A DNA stretch of 64,000 bases from JBBKXJ01 sp037969395 (GCA_037969395.1 JBBKXJ010000018.1:1-64000), one strand, 5' to 3'. Counted from the stretch's first letter, positions 32,480 to 41,914 are shown. Program-made: numbers and translations. The notes: generated by a model from the sequence alone, not told the origin.

Positions 32480-33331
32480 ATGAACAACGACCTACAGGCT
32501 ACACAGGTGCTGGTACCGGGTGCCAGTCTGTCGAGTTATATTCAAAACGTCAGCGCGGTGCCTATTCTTACCCAGGAGCGCGAGAGCGAGCTTGCAAGAG
32601 CGCTGCACTATGACGGTGATCTCGATGCAGCCCGCGAACTGGTGATGGCACACTTGCGCTTCGTGGTACACATCGCCAAATCTTATACGGGTTATGGTCT
32701 GTCGCAGGCGGACCTTATTCAGGAAGGCAACGTCGGCTTGATGAAAGCGGTCAAACGCTTCGACCCTGAGCGGGGCGTACGGCTGGTGTCATTCGCTGTG
32801 CACTGGATTAAAGCCGAAATACATGAATATGTGATTCGCAACTGGCGTATCGTTAAGATTGCCACCACCAAAGCGCAGCGTAAATTATTTTTTAACCTGC
32901 GCAGTAGCAAGCAAAGGCTAGCATGGCTTACCCATGATGAAGCGACGGCAGTGGCCGCAGATCTCGGCGTTGAACTCAAGGACGTGCAGCAGATGGAAGG
33001 CCGCTTGACGTCGCTGGATGTCGCTTTCGACGGCGCGCCGGAAGAAGACGAAGAACGAGCATACGCTCCGATGCATTACCTGGAAGATTTGGAGGCCGAC
33101 CCGGCTACCAGCCTGGAGCAGGCCGACTGGGAAGAGAACAGTAACAATGGCCTGTACGCTGCGCTCGATAATCTCGACGAGCGTAGTCGCGACATCGTTC
33201 AGCAGCGCTGGCTAAGCGAGGCGAAAGCCACCTTGCATGAGCTGGCAAAAAAATATCACGTCTCGGCCGAACGTATACGTCAACTCGAGCAAAATGCCAT
33301 GAAAAAAGTTAAGTTGAGCCTGGCAGCCTAA
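32480..33331 (+). CDS. rpoH: RNA polymerase heat-shock sigma factor RpoH (sigma-32)
   Basis: RpoH (283 aa) directs RNA polymerase to heat-shock promoters. The order is region 1.2/2 (LVMAHLRFVVHIAKSYTGYG, DLIQEGNVGLMKAVKRFDPE), the RpoH box QRKLFFNLR near residues 134-142, region 3, and region 4 helix-turn-helix (TLHELAKKYHVSAERIRQLEQNAM). The start is preceded by GAGGGGGAGAGG. A 159-base gap separates it from ftsX and contains a perfect CIRCE operator. An intrinsic terminator follows. Confidence 0.97.
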   Translation: MNNDLQATQVLVPGASLSSYIQNVSAVPILTQERESELARALHYDGDLDAARELVMAHLRFVVHIAKSYTGYGLSQADLIQEGNVGLMKAVKRFDPERGVRLVSFAVHWIKAEIHEYVIRNWRIVKIATTKAQRKLFFNLRSSKQRLAWLTHDEATAVAADLGVELKDVQQMEGRLTSLDVAFDGAPEEDEERAYAPMHYLEDLEADPATSLEQADWEENSNNGLYAALDNLDERSRDIVQQRWLSEAKATLHELAKKYHVSAERIRQLEQNAMKKVKLSLAA

Positions 33332-33352
33332 GCTGCGCCCGACAGTTCGATT

Positions 33353-33380
33353 AAAGCCCGCCAGTTGCGGGCTTTTTGCT
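33353..33380 (+). terminator. Intrinsic terminator after rpoH
   Basis: AAAGCCCGC (33353-33361) and GCGGGCTTT (33367-33375) form a 9-bp perfect stem with loop CAGTT, followed by TTGCTTTT. It starts 22 bases after the rpoH stop. Confidence 0.9.
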
Positions 33381-33417
33381 TTTTAAATGGTGATGTAACG
33401 ACGAGTTGGAGGCAACG

Positions 33418-33792
33418 ATGGCGAAGTTTTATTTACTGTCAGGCGGTGTGCTGGGCTTTCTGGCAGTGGCCTTAGGCGCGTTTGGTGCGCACGGCTTAAA
33501 AAGTCGTCTCACCGAAGATATGCTCGCCGTGTTCCAAACGGGCGTAACTTACCACATGTCGCATGCGCTGGCGTTGCTGTTAACGGCGACGCTGATGCTG
33601 CATTGGCCACAATCGCTGGCACTGAAATGGAGCGCGGCCTGTTTTCTATTGGGGGTGTTGGTTTTTTCCGGTTCGCTGTATGCGCTGAGCGTGACCGGCA
33701 TCCGCTGGCTGGGTGCCATTACGCCGCTTGGTGGTTTGACCTTGTTGCTGGGCTGGGCAGCGTTTATATACGCGGTATATAACCAGGCATGA
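33418..33792 (+). CDS. DUF423 family inner-membrane protein (YgdD-like)
   Basis: The 124-aa protein has four predicted transmembrane helices and the family signature ALGAFGAHGLKSRL near the N-terminus, then YHMSHALALL and a GGLTLLLGWAAF helix at the end. The function is unknown. GGAGG at 33408 sets the start at ATG 33418 rather than the in-frame ATG 12 bases earlier. The stop overlaps the trmB start by 4 bases (33789-33792), so the two are coupled. Confidence 0.9.
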   Translation: MAKFYLLSGGVLGFLAVALGAFGAHGLKSRLTEDMLAVFQTGVTYHMSHALALLLTATLMLHWPQSLALKWSAACFLLGVLVFSGSLYALSVTGIRWLGAITPLGGLTLLLGWAAFIYAVYNQA

Positions 33793-34490
33793 ACGCTGCG
33801 TCCACCAGTCCCCGACAACGCCCCATTCGTAGTTTCGTGCTGCGCGGCGGTCGGATAACAGACGGTCAACGTAAAGCGTTCGAAGCGAACTGGCCGCGCT
33901 ATGGACTGAATCTGGAAGACGGCGTGTTGAACTATGCCGACATGTTCCAGCGCAAGGCGAATACCGTGCTCGAAATCGGTTTCGGCATGGGCGACTCGCT
34001 GCTGCAAATGGCGCAGGCAGCACCTGACAGTAACTTTATCGGGGTCGAGGTACACCCGCCCGGCGTCGGCAGGCTGCTGGCTGATATAGATCGCCAGCAT
34101 TTAGCCAATCTCCGCATTTATCAGGCCGATGCGCTCGACGTACTGCGACAGTGCATTGCGGACGAGAGCCTCTCGTGTGTACAAATCTTTTTCCCCGACC
34201 CCTGGCACAAAAAGCGCCACCACAAACGCCGGCTAATCCAACCCGAGTTTGTAGAACTGCTATGTGCCAAGCTGGTCGGCAATGGCGTTTTGCATATAGC
34301 CACCGATTGGCAGCCTTACGCCGAACATTGCATGCAGGTGTTGCAAGCCAGTTCAAATTTGCGCAATTGTGCCGGCGCTGACGACTTTTCGCCACGCCCG
34401 CAGCACCGCCCGTTGACCAAGTTTGAGCAACGCGGCCAGCGTTTGGGGCATGGGGTGTGGGATCTTATTTTTGAGCGCAAGGGCTCATAG
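33789..34490 (+). CDS. trmB: tRNA (guanine46-N7)-methyltransferase
   Basis: TrmB (233 aa) methylates G46 in the tRNA variable loop. The SAM-binding EIGFGMGDSLL near residue 58 and the diagnostic FFPDPWHKKRHHKRRL near residues 135-150 are present. It is translationally coupled to the DUF423 gene. The 192 bases after it (34491-34682), up to the convergent hemW stop, contain no gene or clear hairpin that I can see. Confidence 0.97.
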   Translation: MNAASTSPRQRPIRSFVLRGGRITDGQRKAFEANWPRYGLNLEDGVLNYADMFQRKANTVLEIGFGMGDSLLQMAQAAPDSNFIGVEVHPPGVGRLLADIDRQHLANLRIYQADALDVLRQCIADESLSCVQIFFPDPWHKKRHHKRRLIQPEFVELLCAKLVGNGVLHIATDWQPYAEHCMQVLQASSNLRNCAGADDFSPRPQHRPLTKFEQRGQRLGHGVWDLIFERKGS

Positions 34491-34682
34491 AGCGGAGCCA
34501 GAAAGCAACACCTGGTTTGCCATGAACGAAACGGCAACAAACTGTTTGCACTTCGTCTTCACTATTTACTACTGCAGTGTCGCGCGATAATGACCGCGTA
34601 CAAACGCTGCATACTCCTCGGCGTGGCTTTATTATTTTGTTACCGACGGTAAGCCTGGTATGGACGCGATCGCGATAAAAAA

Positions 34683-35816
34683 CTAGATAAAAACCTCCAG
34701 CAAATCATTTAAAAAACGCCGACCAAGCGTTGTGGTTCGAATACGTCCGCCATTGGCAGTCAGCAACTCCTGATCAACCAGGCCTTCAAGTTGCTGCTCA
34801 ATCATCTGCACAGATAAGCCCGTTCTTGTTTCGAACAACTCCGTTTGAAAACCCGCATTCAAGCGCAGCGCGTTCATCAGAAACTCAAACGGTAGCTCAG
34901 CCTGGCTGAGTGCCCGCTCGCCTGCTAACAATGTGTCGGGCTGCTGCATATAAGCGTCGGGTTGGCGTACTTTCCAATAGCGTGAAATGGTCTCGGCTGT
35001 AGTGATTTTTCCATGCGCGCCGGCGCCAAGGCCAAGATAGTCCCCGAATTGCCAATAGTTGAGATTGTGTTCGCTTGCCGCGCCGCGCCGGCTCCAGGCA
35101 GATACCTCGTATTGGGTGAAGCCATTGTCGAGCAGCAACTGCCCGCCGCGCTCATCAATCGCGGCGAGGGTCGCCTCGTCAGGTAGTACTGGTGGTTGGC
35201 TATAAAATCGAGTGTTGGGCTCGATTGTTAGTTGATACCAGGAAATATGCGCAGCTCCGTATTCTATGCCGCGCTGCAGATCGGCGACGGCGTGGTCGCT
35301 GCTTTGTGTCGGCAAGCCGTGCATCAAATCAATATTCCATTTTTCAAACCCCGCCGCAATAACTCCTTCTATGGCCGTGCCGGATTCCGCCGCAGTGTGA
35401 ATGCGTCCCAGTGTTTGCAGGTGACAGTCGTTAAAGCTTTGCACACCAAGCGATATGCGATTAATGCCGGCGGCTTTAAAGCCGGCAAATTTGCCACGCT
35501 CGATCGTGCCAGGGTTGGCTTCGAGGGTGATTTCGGCAGTGCTGCTTACGTCTAATTCTGTGTGCAGCATGTCTAACACGCCTGCTATGCCGGCGACCGA
35601 GAACAAGCTGGGGGTGCCGCCGCCAATAAATATAGACGTGATCGCGCGACCTTGCACCTGCGGTAAATCACAGTGCAAGTCACGCTGCAGGGCGGCAAGA
35701 TAATTGGCTTCGGGTAACCTGCCTGGCGCGGCATGCGAATTAAAATCGCAGTAAGGACACTTTTTAGCACACCAGGGTAAATGAACGTAAACGCTGAGCG
35801 GCGGTAGTTCGGTCAT
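34683..35816 (-). CDS. hemW: Radical SAM heme chaperone HemW
   Basis: HemW (377 aa) is related to coproporphyrinogen III oxidase HemN but acts in heme transfer. The radical SAM cluster ligands are C16, C20 and C23 (CAKKCPYC). FIGGGTPSLF, the SAM-binding EANPGTIE, and a C-terminal HemW-type domain with a winged helix (QTELFETRTGLSVQ) follow. It is the last gene of the yggS-to-hemW operon and overlaps rdgB by 4 bases. Confidence 0.94.
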   Translation of the reverse strand: MTELPPLSVYVHLPWCAKKCPYCDFNSHAAPGRLPEANYLAALQRDLHCDLPQVQGRAITSIFIGGGTPSLFSVAGIAGVLDMLHTELDVSSTAEITLEANPGTIERGKFAGFKAAGINRISLGVQSFNDCHLQTLGRIHTAAESGTAIEGVIAAGFEKWNIDLMHGLPTQSSDHAVADLQRGIEYGAAHISWYQLTIEPNTRFYSQPPVLPDEATLAAIDERGGQLLLDNGFTQYEVSAWSRRGAASEHNLNYWQFGDYLGLGAGAHGKITTAETISRYWKVRQPDAYMQQPDTLLAGERALSQAELPFEFLMNALRLNAGFQTELFETRTGLSVQMIEQQLEGLVDQELLTANGGRIRTTTLGRRFLNDLLEVFI

Positions 35817-36433
35817 TGTTTAGCGCGAAAGTTTTTTTCAATCGCGAGAGCTTTTGTGAGCTGTTGCAAGGCCTGGCCACGGTGGCTGATTTTATTCTTC
35901 AGGTCGCGCGGCAGCTCGGCCGAAGAGCAGCCATGCTCGGTCACAAAGAATAGCGGATCGTAACCGAATCCGTCTGCGCCCTGTTTGGCTGACAATATTT
36001 CACCGGGCCAGCTACCCTCACAAATAATAGGTACCGGATCCTGGGCATCGCGCATAAAAACCAGCGAGCAACGGAAATAGGCAGCGCGCTGCTCTCCCTT
36101 CAAGTCTTGCATAGCCTGCAACAATTTCTCGTTGTTGTCATTGTCACTGGCGTCTTCACCCGCGTAGCGGGCCGAATAAATTCCGGGCGCCCCCTGCAAC
36201 GCAGCGACCACCAGGCCGGAGTCATCGGCAATCGCCGGCATGCCGGACTGCTGACTGGCGTGGCGCGCCTTAATCAGTGCGTTCTCGACGAAAGTCAGCC
36301 CGTCTTCGACGGCATCTGTAATGCCTAGCTCGCTCTGAGGCACTACTTTAATGTCGCTGCCCGCCAACATAGCCTGTAACTCTCGCAGCTTGCCGACGTT
36401 GGAGCTTGCCAGTACTACCTGTAGTCCATCCAT
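35813..36433 (-). CDS. rdgB: dITP/XTP pyrophosphatase (RdgB/HAM1)
   Basis: RdgB (206 aa) hydrolyses non-canonical purine NTPs (dITP, XTP), keeping them out of DNA. VLASSNVGKLRELQ near residues 7-20, ADDSGLVVAALQGAPGIYSARYAG and GFGYDPLFF are the family signatures. The gene overlaps hemW by 4 bases and shares 1 base with the DUF4426 stop, typical of the compact operon. Confidence 0.97.
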   Translation of the reverse strand: MDGLQVVLASSNVGKLRELQAMLAGSDIKVVPQSELGITDAVEDGLTFVENALIKARHASQQSGMPAIADDSGLVVAALQGAPGIYSARYAGEDASDNDNNEKLLQAMQDLKGEQRAAYFRCSLVFMRDAQDPVPIICEGSWPGEILSAKQGADGFGYDPLFFVTEHGCSSAELPRDLKNKISHRGQALQQLTKALAIEKNFRAKQ

Positions 36434-36864
36434 CAGTCGACGTACATGGTTTTTTTGAATTCCAGAGTAAAGCTCTCTTGCGCGCTGACTCTTATATCGA
36501 TTACAAAGCGGGAAAACTCTTCGTTAATAATCTTGAATTCGCTGATGTAATAGATAGCATCCTGTTCTTTGATCTCGGTAAACTTCAAATCATATGGCCG
36601 CATCAAATCATGGCGCACACCCTCCAATTCGGCTTGTTGCGCTACCGTTGCCTGCCCGCCAGTGCGTTTTCTAATGGCTATATTCAGCAGCATGCGGTTG
36701 TCGGCTCGCACGATGTCGTACACTTTAGCAACCTGCGCCGGAATGTGGCGCGTGTTGACCAGACTGTAATGCACTTCGTAGTCACCGAACTGCTGCATTT
36801 GTTCGGCCTGCGCCGGGTTGAGCGATGCCAGCCACAGTAGACTGCTGAGGAGGATTTTTTTCAT
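36433..36864 (-). CDS. Periplasmic DUF4426 protein
   Basis: The 143-aa protein has a signal peptide (residues 1-20, cleavage near AQA/EQ). A small beta-rich domain typical of DUF4426 follows, starting QFGDYEVHYSLVNTRHIPAQVAKVYDI. The function is unknown. In Pseudomonas and relatives the family sits between metW and rdgB, as here. It overlaps metW by 4 bases. Confidence 0.88.
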   Translation of the reverse strand: MKKILLSSLLWLASLNPAQAEQMQQFGDYEVHYSLVNTRHIPAQVAKVYDIVRADNRMLLNIAIRKRTGGQATVAQQAELEGVRHDLMRPYDLKFTEIKEQDAIYYISEFKIINEEFSRFVIDIRVSAQESFTLEFKKTMYVD

Positions 36865-37451
36865 TTACTGATCCGGTAAATTGCGTTTACGGCAAACAGA
36901 TTAGGCCAGCGCTGCGCCAGCCACGGGCTGCGGTCTTTCATATTAACGAACGCGCGGTCGAGGATGCGAATAGCCATGTTGGCACACAGCGCTTCGAAGT
37001 CGCGCACCGTGCAGAAGTGGATATTGGGCGTATCGTACCAGGAGTAAGGCATAAATTTTGACACGGGCATTCTGCCGCGTGTACCCAAATAGTAGCGACA
37101 GCGCCAGTGAGCGAAGTTTGGAAAAATAATAACGCCCTCCTGGCCAATGCGCAGCATCTCCTCGACGGCTACATGCGGGTAATGAACGGCCTGCAGCGCC
37201 TGCGACATAATGACCGTATCGAAACTGGCGTCTGCGAAATTATCCAAACCCGCGTCAATATTTTGTTCGATTACGTTGATGCCGTTGCCAATTGCCTGGG
37301 TGATTTTAGCGTAGTCTATCTCCAGCCCGTAGCCGGTGACGCTTTTGGTTTGCATCAGCGAGCGAAGCAGACTGCCGTCACCACAGCCAAGATCCAGCAC
37401 GCTGGCATTCGGTTTAATCCAGCGTTCGATTATGTCGGTTGTGGTACTCAC
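36861..37451 (-). CDS. metW: Methionine biosynthesis protein MetW
   Basis: MetW (196 aa) is a SAM-methyltransferase-fold protein paired with MetX. VLDLGCGDGSLLRSL near residues 17-31 is the SAM motif, with PNFAHWRCRYYLGTRGRMPVSK downstream. Its exact reaction is unresolved, but it is required with or regulates MetX in some proteobacteria. It overlaps metX by 4 bases, a strong sign of coupled synthesis. Confidence 0.95.
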   Translation of the reverse strand: MSTTTDIIERWIKPNASVLDLGCGDGSLLRSLMQTKSVTGYGLEIDYAKITQAIGNGINVIEQNIDAGLDNFADASFDTVIMSQALQAVHYPHVAVEEMLRIGQEGVIIFPNFAHWRCRYYLGTRGRMPVSKFMPYSWYDTPNIHFCTVRDFEALCANMAIRILDRAFVNMKDRSPWLAQRWPNLFAVNAIYRISK

Positions 37452-38599
37452 GCCAGCGTCGCTCTCACGCGCTGCATATAAGCGGAGAACACTTCGAGAT
37501 AGCGCGGTATAGGCATTAAAAACCCGTCGTGGCCCTCTTTAGCAATAATTTCAGCGTAACTTACCGCCTTTTGCGCGCCGATCAGCGCATTGTAGATTTC
37601 GCGCGACCGCTCGGGAGCGAAACGCCAGTCGCTGGTGAAGGATATCAACATAAAGTCGCACAGTGCGTTACTGAATGCGCGCACCGGATCATCGCCATAC
37701 TCACGGGCCAGGTCAAAGTAATCCAGCGCGTGCGTCATTAATAGATAGGTGTTGGCATCGAAGTTGTCGGAGAAGGTATCGCCCTGATGGCGCAAATAAC
37801 TCTGTACCTGAAATTCGATGGCTTCGTCAGCGCCCGCCGCAAAGCTGCCCGAGCGTAAGTTGCGGCCGAACTTATTGCCCATCGCTTCATCTGAGAGATA
37901 AGTGATATGGCCTATCATGCGGGCGATTGCCAGGCCGCGCTTGGGGTTTGTACCGTGCGTAAGATAATAGCCGTCTTTGAAATCCGGGTCTGAAATAATC
38001 GCCTGCCGCGCCGTTTCGTTGAACGCGATATTCTGTGCCGTGAGCTTCATGGCTGACGCGATGACAACGGCGTGACGTAAGCGCTGCGGGTACTCCAGCG
38101 CCCAGCGCAGTGCCTGCATGCCGCCCAGGCTGCCGCCTACAACCGCCGCCCATTGATCGATGCCCAACAGGTCGGCCAGTCGCGCCTGACAATGAACCCA
38201 ATCGCGCGCGCGCAGGTGCGGAAAGTCCGGACCATAGATTTTACCGGTCTGCGGATTAATACTGCGAGGCCCCGTGCTGCCGCCGCAGCCACCAATATTA
38301 TTCGAACTCACCACAAAGAAGTCGTTGGTATCGATGGCCTTGCCCGGGCCGATGCAGCTGTCCCACCAGCCAGGTTTGCGATCATCGGCGTTGTGATAAC
38401 CGGCGGCGTGATGGTCGCTGCTTAAGGCGTGGCAAATCAGTACGGCGTTGCTTCTGGCGGCATTCAGTTCGCCGTAAGTTTCATAAACCAGTTCGTACTC
38501 AGACAAGGTGTAGCCGGAGAACAGCGTAAGCGGTTCCGTAAAACGCTGCGTAGTTGGTTTTATCAGGCCAACCGAATCGTTGGGGAAGTGTGCCGACAT
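37448..38599 (-). CDS. metX: Homoserine O-acyltransferase MetX (likely O-succinyltransferase)
   Basis: MetX (383 aa) activates homoserine for methionine synthesis. The alpha/beta-hydrolase nucleophile elbow GGSLGGMQALRWA is near residues 148-160. The oxyanion region DNDFFVVSSNNIGGCGGSTGP and the C-terminal catalytic Asp and His (SFTSDWRF and KEGHDGFL) are intact. Many gammaproteobacterial MetX enzymes use succinyl-CoA rather than acetyl-CoA. The specificity here is inferred from taxonomy, not read directly. Confidence 0.95.
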   Translation of the reverse strand: MSAHFPNDSVGLIKPTTQRFTEPLTLFSGYTLSEYELVYETYGELNAARSNAVLICHALSSDHHAAGYHNADDRKPGWWDSCIGPGKAIDTNDFFVVSSNNIGGCGGSTGPRSINPQTGKIYGPDFPHLRARDWVHCQARLADLLGIDQWAAVVGGSLGGMQALRWALEYPQRLRHAVVIASAMKLTAQNIAFNETARQAIISDPDFKDGYYLTHGTNPKRGLAIARMIGHITYLSDEAMGNKFGRNLRSGSFAAGADEAIEFQVQSYLRHQGDTFSDNFDANTYLLMTHALDYFDLAREYGDDPVRAFSNALCDFMLISFTSDWRFAPERSREIYNALIGAQKAVSYAEIIAKEGHDGFLMPIPRYLEVFSAYMQRVRATLA

Positions 38600-38629
38600 T
38601 TATTGCGCTTTTATTCTGCTGCCACCGGC

Positions 38630-39217
38630 TTACATGCCTAACACGAAGCGTGACGGCAACGACACCGCCTGCGCCGCATGGCCGAGCGCGATCTGCAATA
38701 CCTGAATGGTAATGAATAACAAAATAGGTGACAGATCGATGCCACCGATAGCCGGTATGAGCTTGCGAAATGGGGCCATCACCGGTTCCGTAAACTGGCG
38801 TAACAGCAGTATGCTCGGATGACTGCTGTGGGGCGCGACCCAGCTCACCACGATGCTGGCGATTATGGTGAAAAGGTAGATGTTTAAAATCAAAGCAAGA
38901 ATGCCGATTAATCCCCACACCAGCATATACAGTGGATTGATGGGACTGAAACCTTGTAGCACCAGTAGTATCGTGGTTGCCAGCAGCTGCACCAACAACG
39001 CCAGCACCACGGCAGCCATATCAATACCGCCCACACCGGGAATAAAGCGCCGTAGCGGTAACAGTAGAGGATTGGTCAGCTTAACAATAAACTGTGAAAT
39101 AGGATTATAAAAGTCCGCACGCGCAACCTGCATCAACAAACGCAGCACCACGACGATCAAGAAAAAAGTTAGCAAGGTCTGCACTAAAAACGTGCCGATG
39201 TCTGACACAAGGCCCAT
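38630..39217 (-). CDS. YggT family membrane protein
   Basis: The 195-aa protein consists of two YggT repeats, each of two helices. The first has NPLLLPLRRFIPGVGGIDMAAVVLAL. The second has EPVMAPFRKLIPAIGGIDLSPILLF. YggT proteins are linked to osmotic tolerance and cell shape, but the mechanism is unknown. It lies between proC and metX in the usual Pseudomonas-type order, 21 and 30 bases from its neighbours. Confidence 0.93.
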   Translation of the reverse strand: MGLVSDIGTFLVQTLLTFFLIVVVLRLLMQVARADFYNPISQFIVKLTNPLLLPLRRFIPGVGGIDMAAVVLALLVQLLATTILLVLQGFSPINPLYMLVWGLIGILALILNIYLFTIIASIVVSWVAPHSSHPSILLLRQFTEPVMAPFRKLIPAIGGIDLSPILLFITIQVLQIALGHAAQAVSLPSRFVLGM

Positions 39218-39238
39218 GCGTTGGTACTCCGTTTAATT

Positions 39239-40060
39239 TCAGTCTGTTAATTGCGCCAGTTCAACCGAACGCTGTTCGGCGGCGCGTAACGCTATCTTAA
39301 ATAATTCGCGCAGTCCACCATCTTCCAGCGCGGCAATCGCACGCTCGGTGGTGCCTCCCGGTGAGGTGACGCGGCGGCGCAGTTCGGCGGCATCCACATC
39401 GCTTTGCTGCGCCATTGTTGCCGCGCCCAATGCCGTTTGTATAATCAGCTGTCTGCTTAGCTCGGGATCAAGGCCCATTGCTTCGGCGCTCTCTTGCATG
39501 GCTTCCATTACCAGAAAAAAATACGCCGGCCCGCTGCCAGATACGGCAGTTACTGCATCCAACTCGCTTTCATTATTGACCCAGGCGCTGACCCCGACGG
39601 CGTTAAGGATTGTTTCCGCTGCCTGCCGTTGCGCGTCGCTCACGTGGCTATTTGCAAACAGGCCGGTAGCGCCGCATTGCACCAGCGCTGGAATGTTAGG
39701 CATGCAGCGCACAATAGCTACCTCGTCACCCAACCATTGCTGCAGGCTCGCCAGTGGAATGCCTGCCGCAATGGAAACCACCAGACTTTGCTGTTTCTGT
39801 ACAAGAGCGCTTATTTCAGCGGCTGCGGTTTGCAGCACCTGCGGTTTTACAGCCAGCACTACCACGTCTGCCGCTTTTACTGCCTCGCTGTTGGAGTTGC
39901 TGATAGCGATCGCGAAATCGCTGCTCAGCTTATCCAGGCTGGGTTGATAGGGGTCGGCTGCACTGATGTTGCTGGCTTTAAAACCTTGTTTTACCAGGCC
40001 ACCAATTAAAGCGCCGGCCATATTGCCGGCGCCAATAAATGCGAGTTTTGTATCTTTCAC
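39239..40060 (-). CDS. proC: Pyrroline-5-carboxylate reductase
   Basis: ProC (273 aa) makes proline from pyrroline-5-carboxylate. The NADPH motif FIGAGNMAGALIGGLVKQGF is at residues 6-25. AVSGSGPAYFFLVMEAM and the C-terminal RVTSPGGTTERAI are diagnostic. An upstream ATG at 40165 would overlap yggS and add unrelated residues. I place the start at a GTG (40058-40060), preceded by AAAGGG, which gives the family-typical N-terminus VKDTKLAF. Confidence 0.93.
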   Translation of the reverse strand: MKDTKLAFIGAGNMAGALIGGLVKQGFKASNISAADPYQPSLDKLSSDFAIAISNSNSEAVKAADVVVLAVKPQVLQTAAAEISALVQKQQSLVVSIAAGIPLASLQQWLGDEVAIVRCMPNIPALVQCGATGLFANSHVSDAQRQAAETILNAVGVSAWVNNESELDAVTAVSGSGPAYFFLVMEAMQESAEAMGLDPELSRQLIIQTALGAATMAQQSDVDAAELRRRVTSPGGTTERAIAALEDGGLRELFKIALRAAEQRSVELAQLTD

Positions 40061-40091
40061 GACAAACCCTTTATCAATCAAAAAAAAGTAG

Positions 40092-40778
40092 TTAAGCCGG
40101 CCGCGGACCAAACAGCGCCTGGCCGATGCGCAGCATTGTAGCACCCGCGGCGATAGCCGCTTCAAGATCGTGGGACATGCCCATCGACAAGGTATCGAGC
40201 TGCATGCCGTTGTTATTCAGGCGATCGAAAAGCGCTTTCAGTTGAGCGAATGTCTGTATCTGCTGCTCGAAGTCGCTGCTGGCGCGCGGAACCGCCATCA
40301 GGCCACGTAATTTCAGGCGGGGTAGTTCTGTGATTTGTCGCGCCAGCTGTTCGGCTGCGGCGGGCGCAATGCCGTCTTTGCTCTCTTCCTCACTTATATT
40401 GACCTGGACGCACACATTTAGCGGTGCGAGTTCCTCCGGGCGCTGATCACTGAGGCGCCTGGCCAGCTTCAGTCGGTCGACGCTGTGTACCCAATCGAAA
40501 TGCTGCGCCACCGGCCGGGTTTTATTGGTTTGTATGTGACCAATGAAATGCCACTTTAGATCTAGGTCAGCTAGCCGCTCAAGTTTGGGCAGCGCATCCT
40601 GCAGGTAGTTCTCACCAAATTCGCGCACGCCCAGCGCAGCAAGCTCGCGTATCGCATCGACTGGCTGCTGCTTGCTGACCGCCAGTATTTGTACCTTGTT
40701 TGATCGGTTCGGTGAGTTCTCCAATGCCGCCGCCACCCGCGACTGCACCTTGATCAAATTGTCCGCAATATTGCCCAT
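40092..40778 (-). CDS. yggS: PLP homeostasis protein YggS
   Basis: The 228-aa cytoplasmic protein carries pyridoxal phosphate on Lys36 (ILAVSKQQP). It has the (beta/alpha)8 fold, with IGHIQTNK and LSMGMSHDLEAAI as further signatures. It maintains PLP balance and has no known catalytic turnover. It heads the yggS-proC-yggT-metX-metW operon and is divergent from pilT. Confidence 0.95.
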   Translation of the reverse strand: MGNIADNLIKVQSRVAAALENSPNRSNKVQILAVSKQQPVDAIRELAALGVREFGENYLQDALPKLERLADLDLKWHFIGHIQTNKTRPVAQHFDWVHSVDRLKLARRLSDQRPEELAPLNVCVQVNISEEESKDGIAPAAAEQLARQITELPRLKLRGLMAVPRASSDFEQQIQTFAQLKALFDRLNNNGMQLDTLSMGMSHDLEAAIAAGATMLRIGQALFGPRPA

Positions 40779-40879
40779 ACAGTGATTTATCGCTCCGCCA
40801 GCAAAGCGGACAATTATAGCCTAAGCTTTTTGTAGATCTTTCGTTCTTATGCACGAAACAAACATATAACAGGAGCATC

Positions 40880-41914
40880 ATGGACATTACCGAACTGCTT
40901 GCCTTCAGTGCAAAACAAGGCGCATCTGACCTGCATTTATCCGCCGGCTTGCCACCAATGATTCGCGTTGACGGCGATGTGCGACGCATCAATCTGCCCG
41001 CCATGGAGCATAAGGAAGTCCATCAGCTCATTTACGACATCATGAACGACAAGCAGCGTAAGGACTACGAAGAGTTTCTTGAAACCGACTTTTCGTTTGA
41101 AGTGCCGGGCGTGGCGCGCTTCCGGGTTAACTCGTTTAACCAGAACCGTGGCGCCGGCGCCGTATTCCGGACCATTCCTTCCAAGGTATTGAGTATGGAA
41201 GACCTGGGCATGGGCCAGGTGTTTCGCGACGTCAGCATGGTGCCGCGTGGCCTGTGTCTGGTTACCGGTCCTACCGGCTCGGGTAAAAGCACGACCCTGG
41301 CGGCGATGATCGATTACATCAACGAAAATAAATACGAACATATTCTGACCATCGAAGACCCGATCGAATTCGTTCACGAGAGCAAAAAATGCCTGGTTAA
41401 CCAGCGCGAAGTACACCGCGACACGCACGGCTTCAGCGAAGCCTTACGCTCGGCGCTGCGGGAAGATCCTGACATTATTCTGGTCGGCGAGCTACGTGAC
41501 CTGGAAACCATCCGCCTGGCGCTGACCGCGGCGGAAACCGGTCATCTGGTGTTTGGCACTTTGCACACCACCTCGGCGGCTAAAACCATCGACCGTATCG
41601 TTGACGTATTTCCCGGCGAAGAAAAAGCCATGGTGCGCTCCATGCTATCGGAATCGCTGCAGGCGGTAGTGTCGCAAACGCTGATGAAAAAAGTCGGAGG
41701 TGGTCGAATTGCCGCCCACGAAATCATGATCGGTACGCCGGCTATTCGTAACCTGATTCGTGAAGATAAGGTCGCGCAGATGTATTCGGCAATTCAAACC
41801 GGCGCATCGGTTGGCATGCAGACTATTGATCAATGCCTGCAGGAAATGGTCGATAAACGTCTGATTACCCGCGATGCGGCGCGTGAAAAAGCCAAGTCTC
41901 CGGAAAGTTTTTAA
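40880..41914 (+). CDS. pilT: Type IV pilus retraction ATPase PilT
   Basis: PilT (344 aa, standard) powers pilus retraction and twitching motility. Walker A GPTGSGKST is at residues 130-138. The Asp box (EDPIEFVHESKKC), Walker B (ILVGELRDLETI) and His box (TGHLVFGTLHTTSA) are intact, and the C-terminal AIRNLIRE motif specific to PilT is present. Upstream GGAG at 40872 precedes the ATG. pilU follows after 27 bases. Confidence 0.97.
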   Translation: MDITELLAFSAKQGASDLHLSAGLPPMIRVDGDVRRINLPAMEHKEVHQLIYDIMNDKQRKDYEEFLETDFSFEVPGVARFRVNSFNQNRGAGAVFRTIPSKVLSMEDLGMGQVFRDVSMVPRGLCLVTGPTGSGKSTTLAAMIDYINENKYEHILTIEDPIEFVHESKKCLVNQREVHRDTHGFSEALRSALREDPDIILVGELRDLETIRLALTAAETGHLVFGTLHTTSAAKTIDRIVDVFPGEEKAMVRSMLSESLQAVVSQTLMKKVGGGRIAAHEIMIGTPAIRNLIREDKVAQMYSAIQTGASVGMQTIDQCLQEMVDKRLITRDAAREKAKSPESF

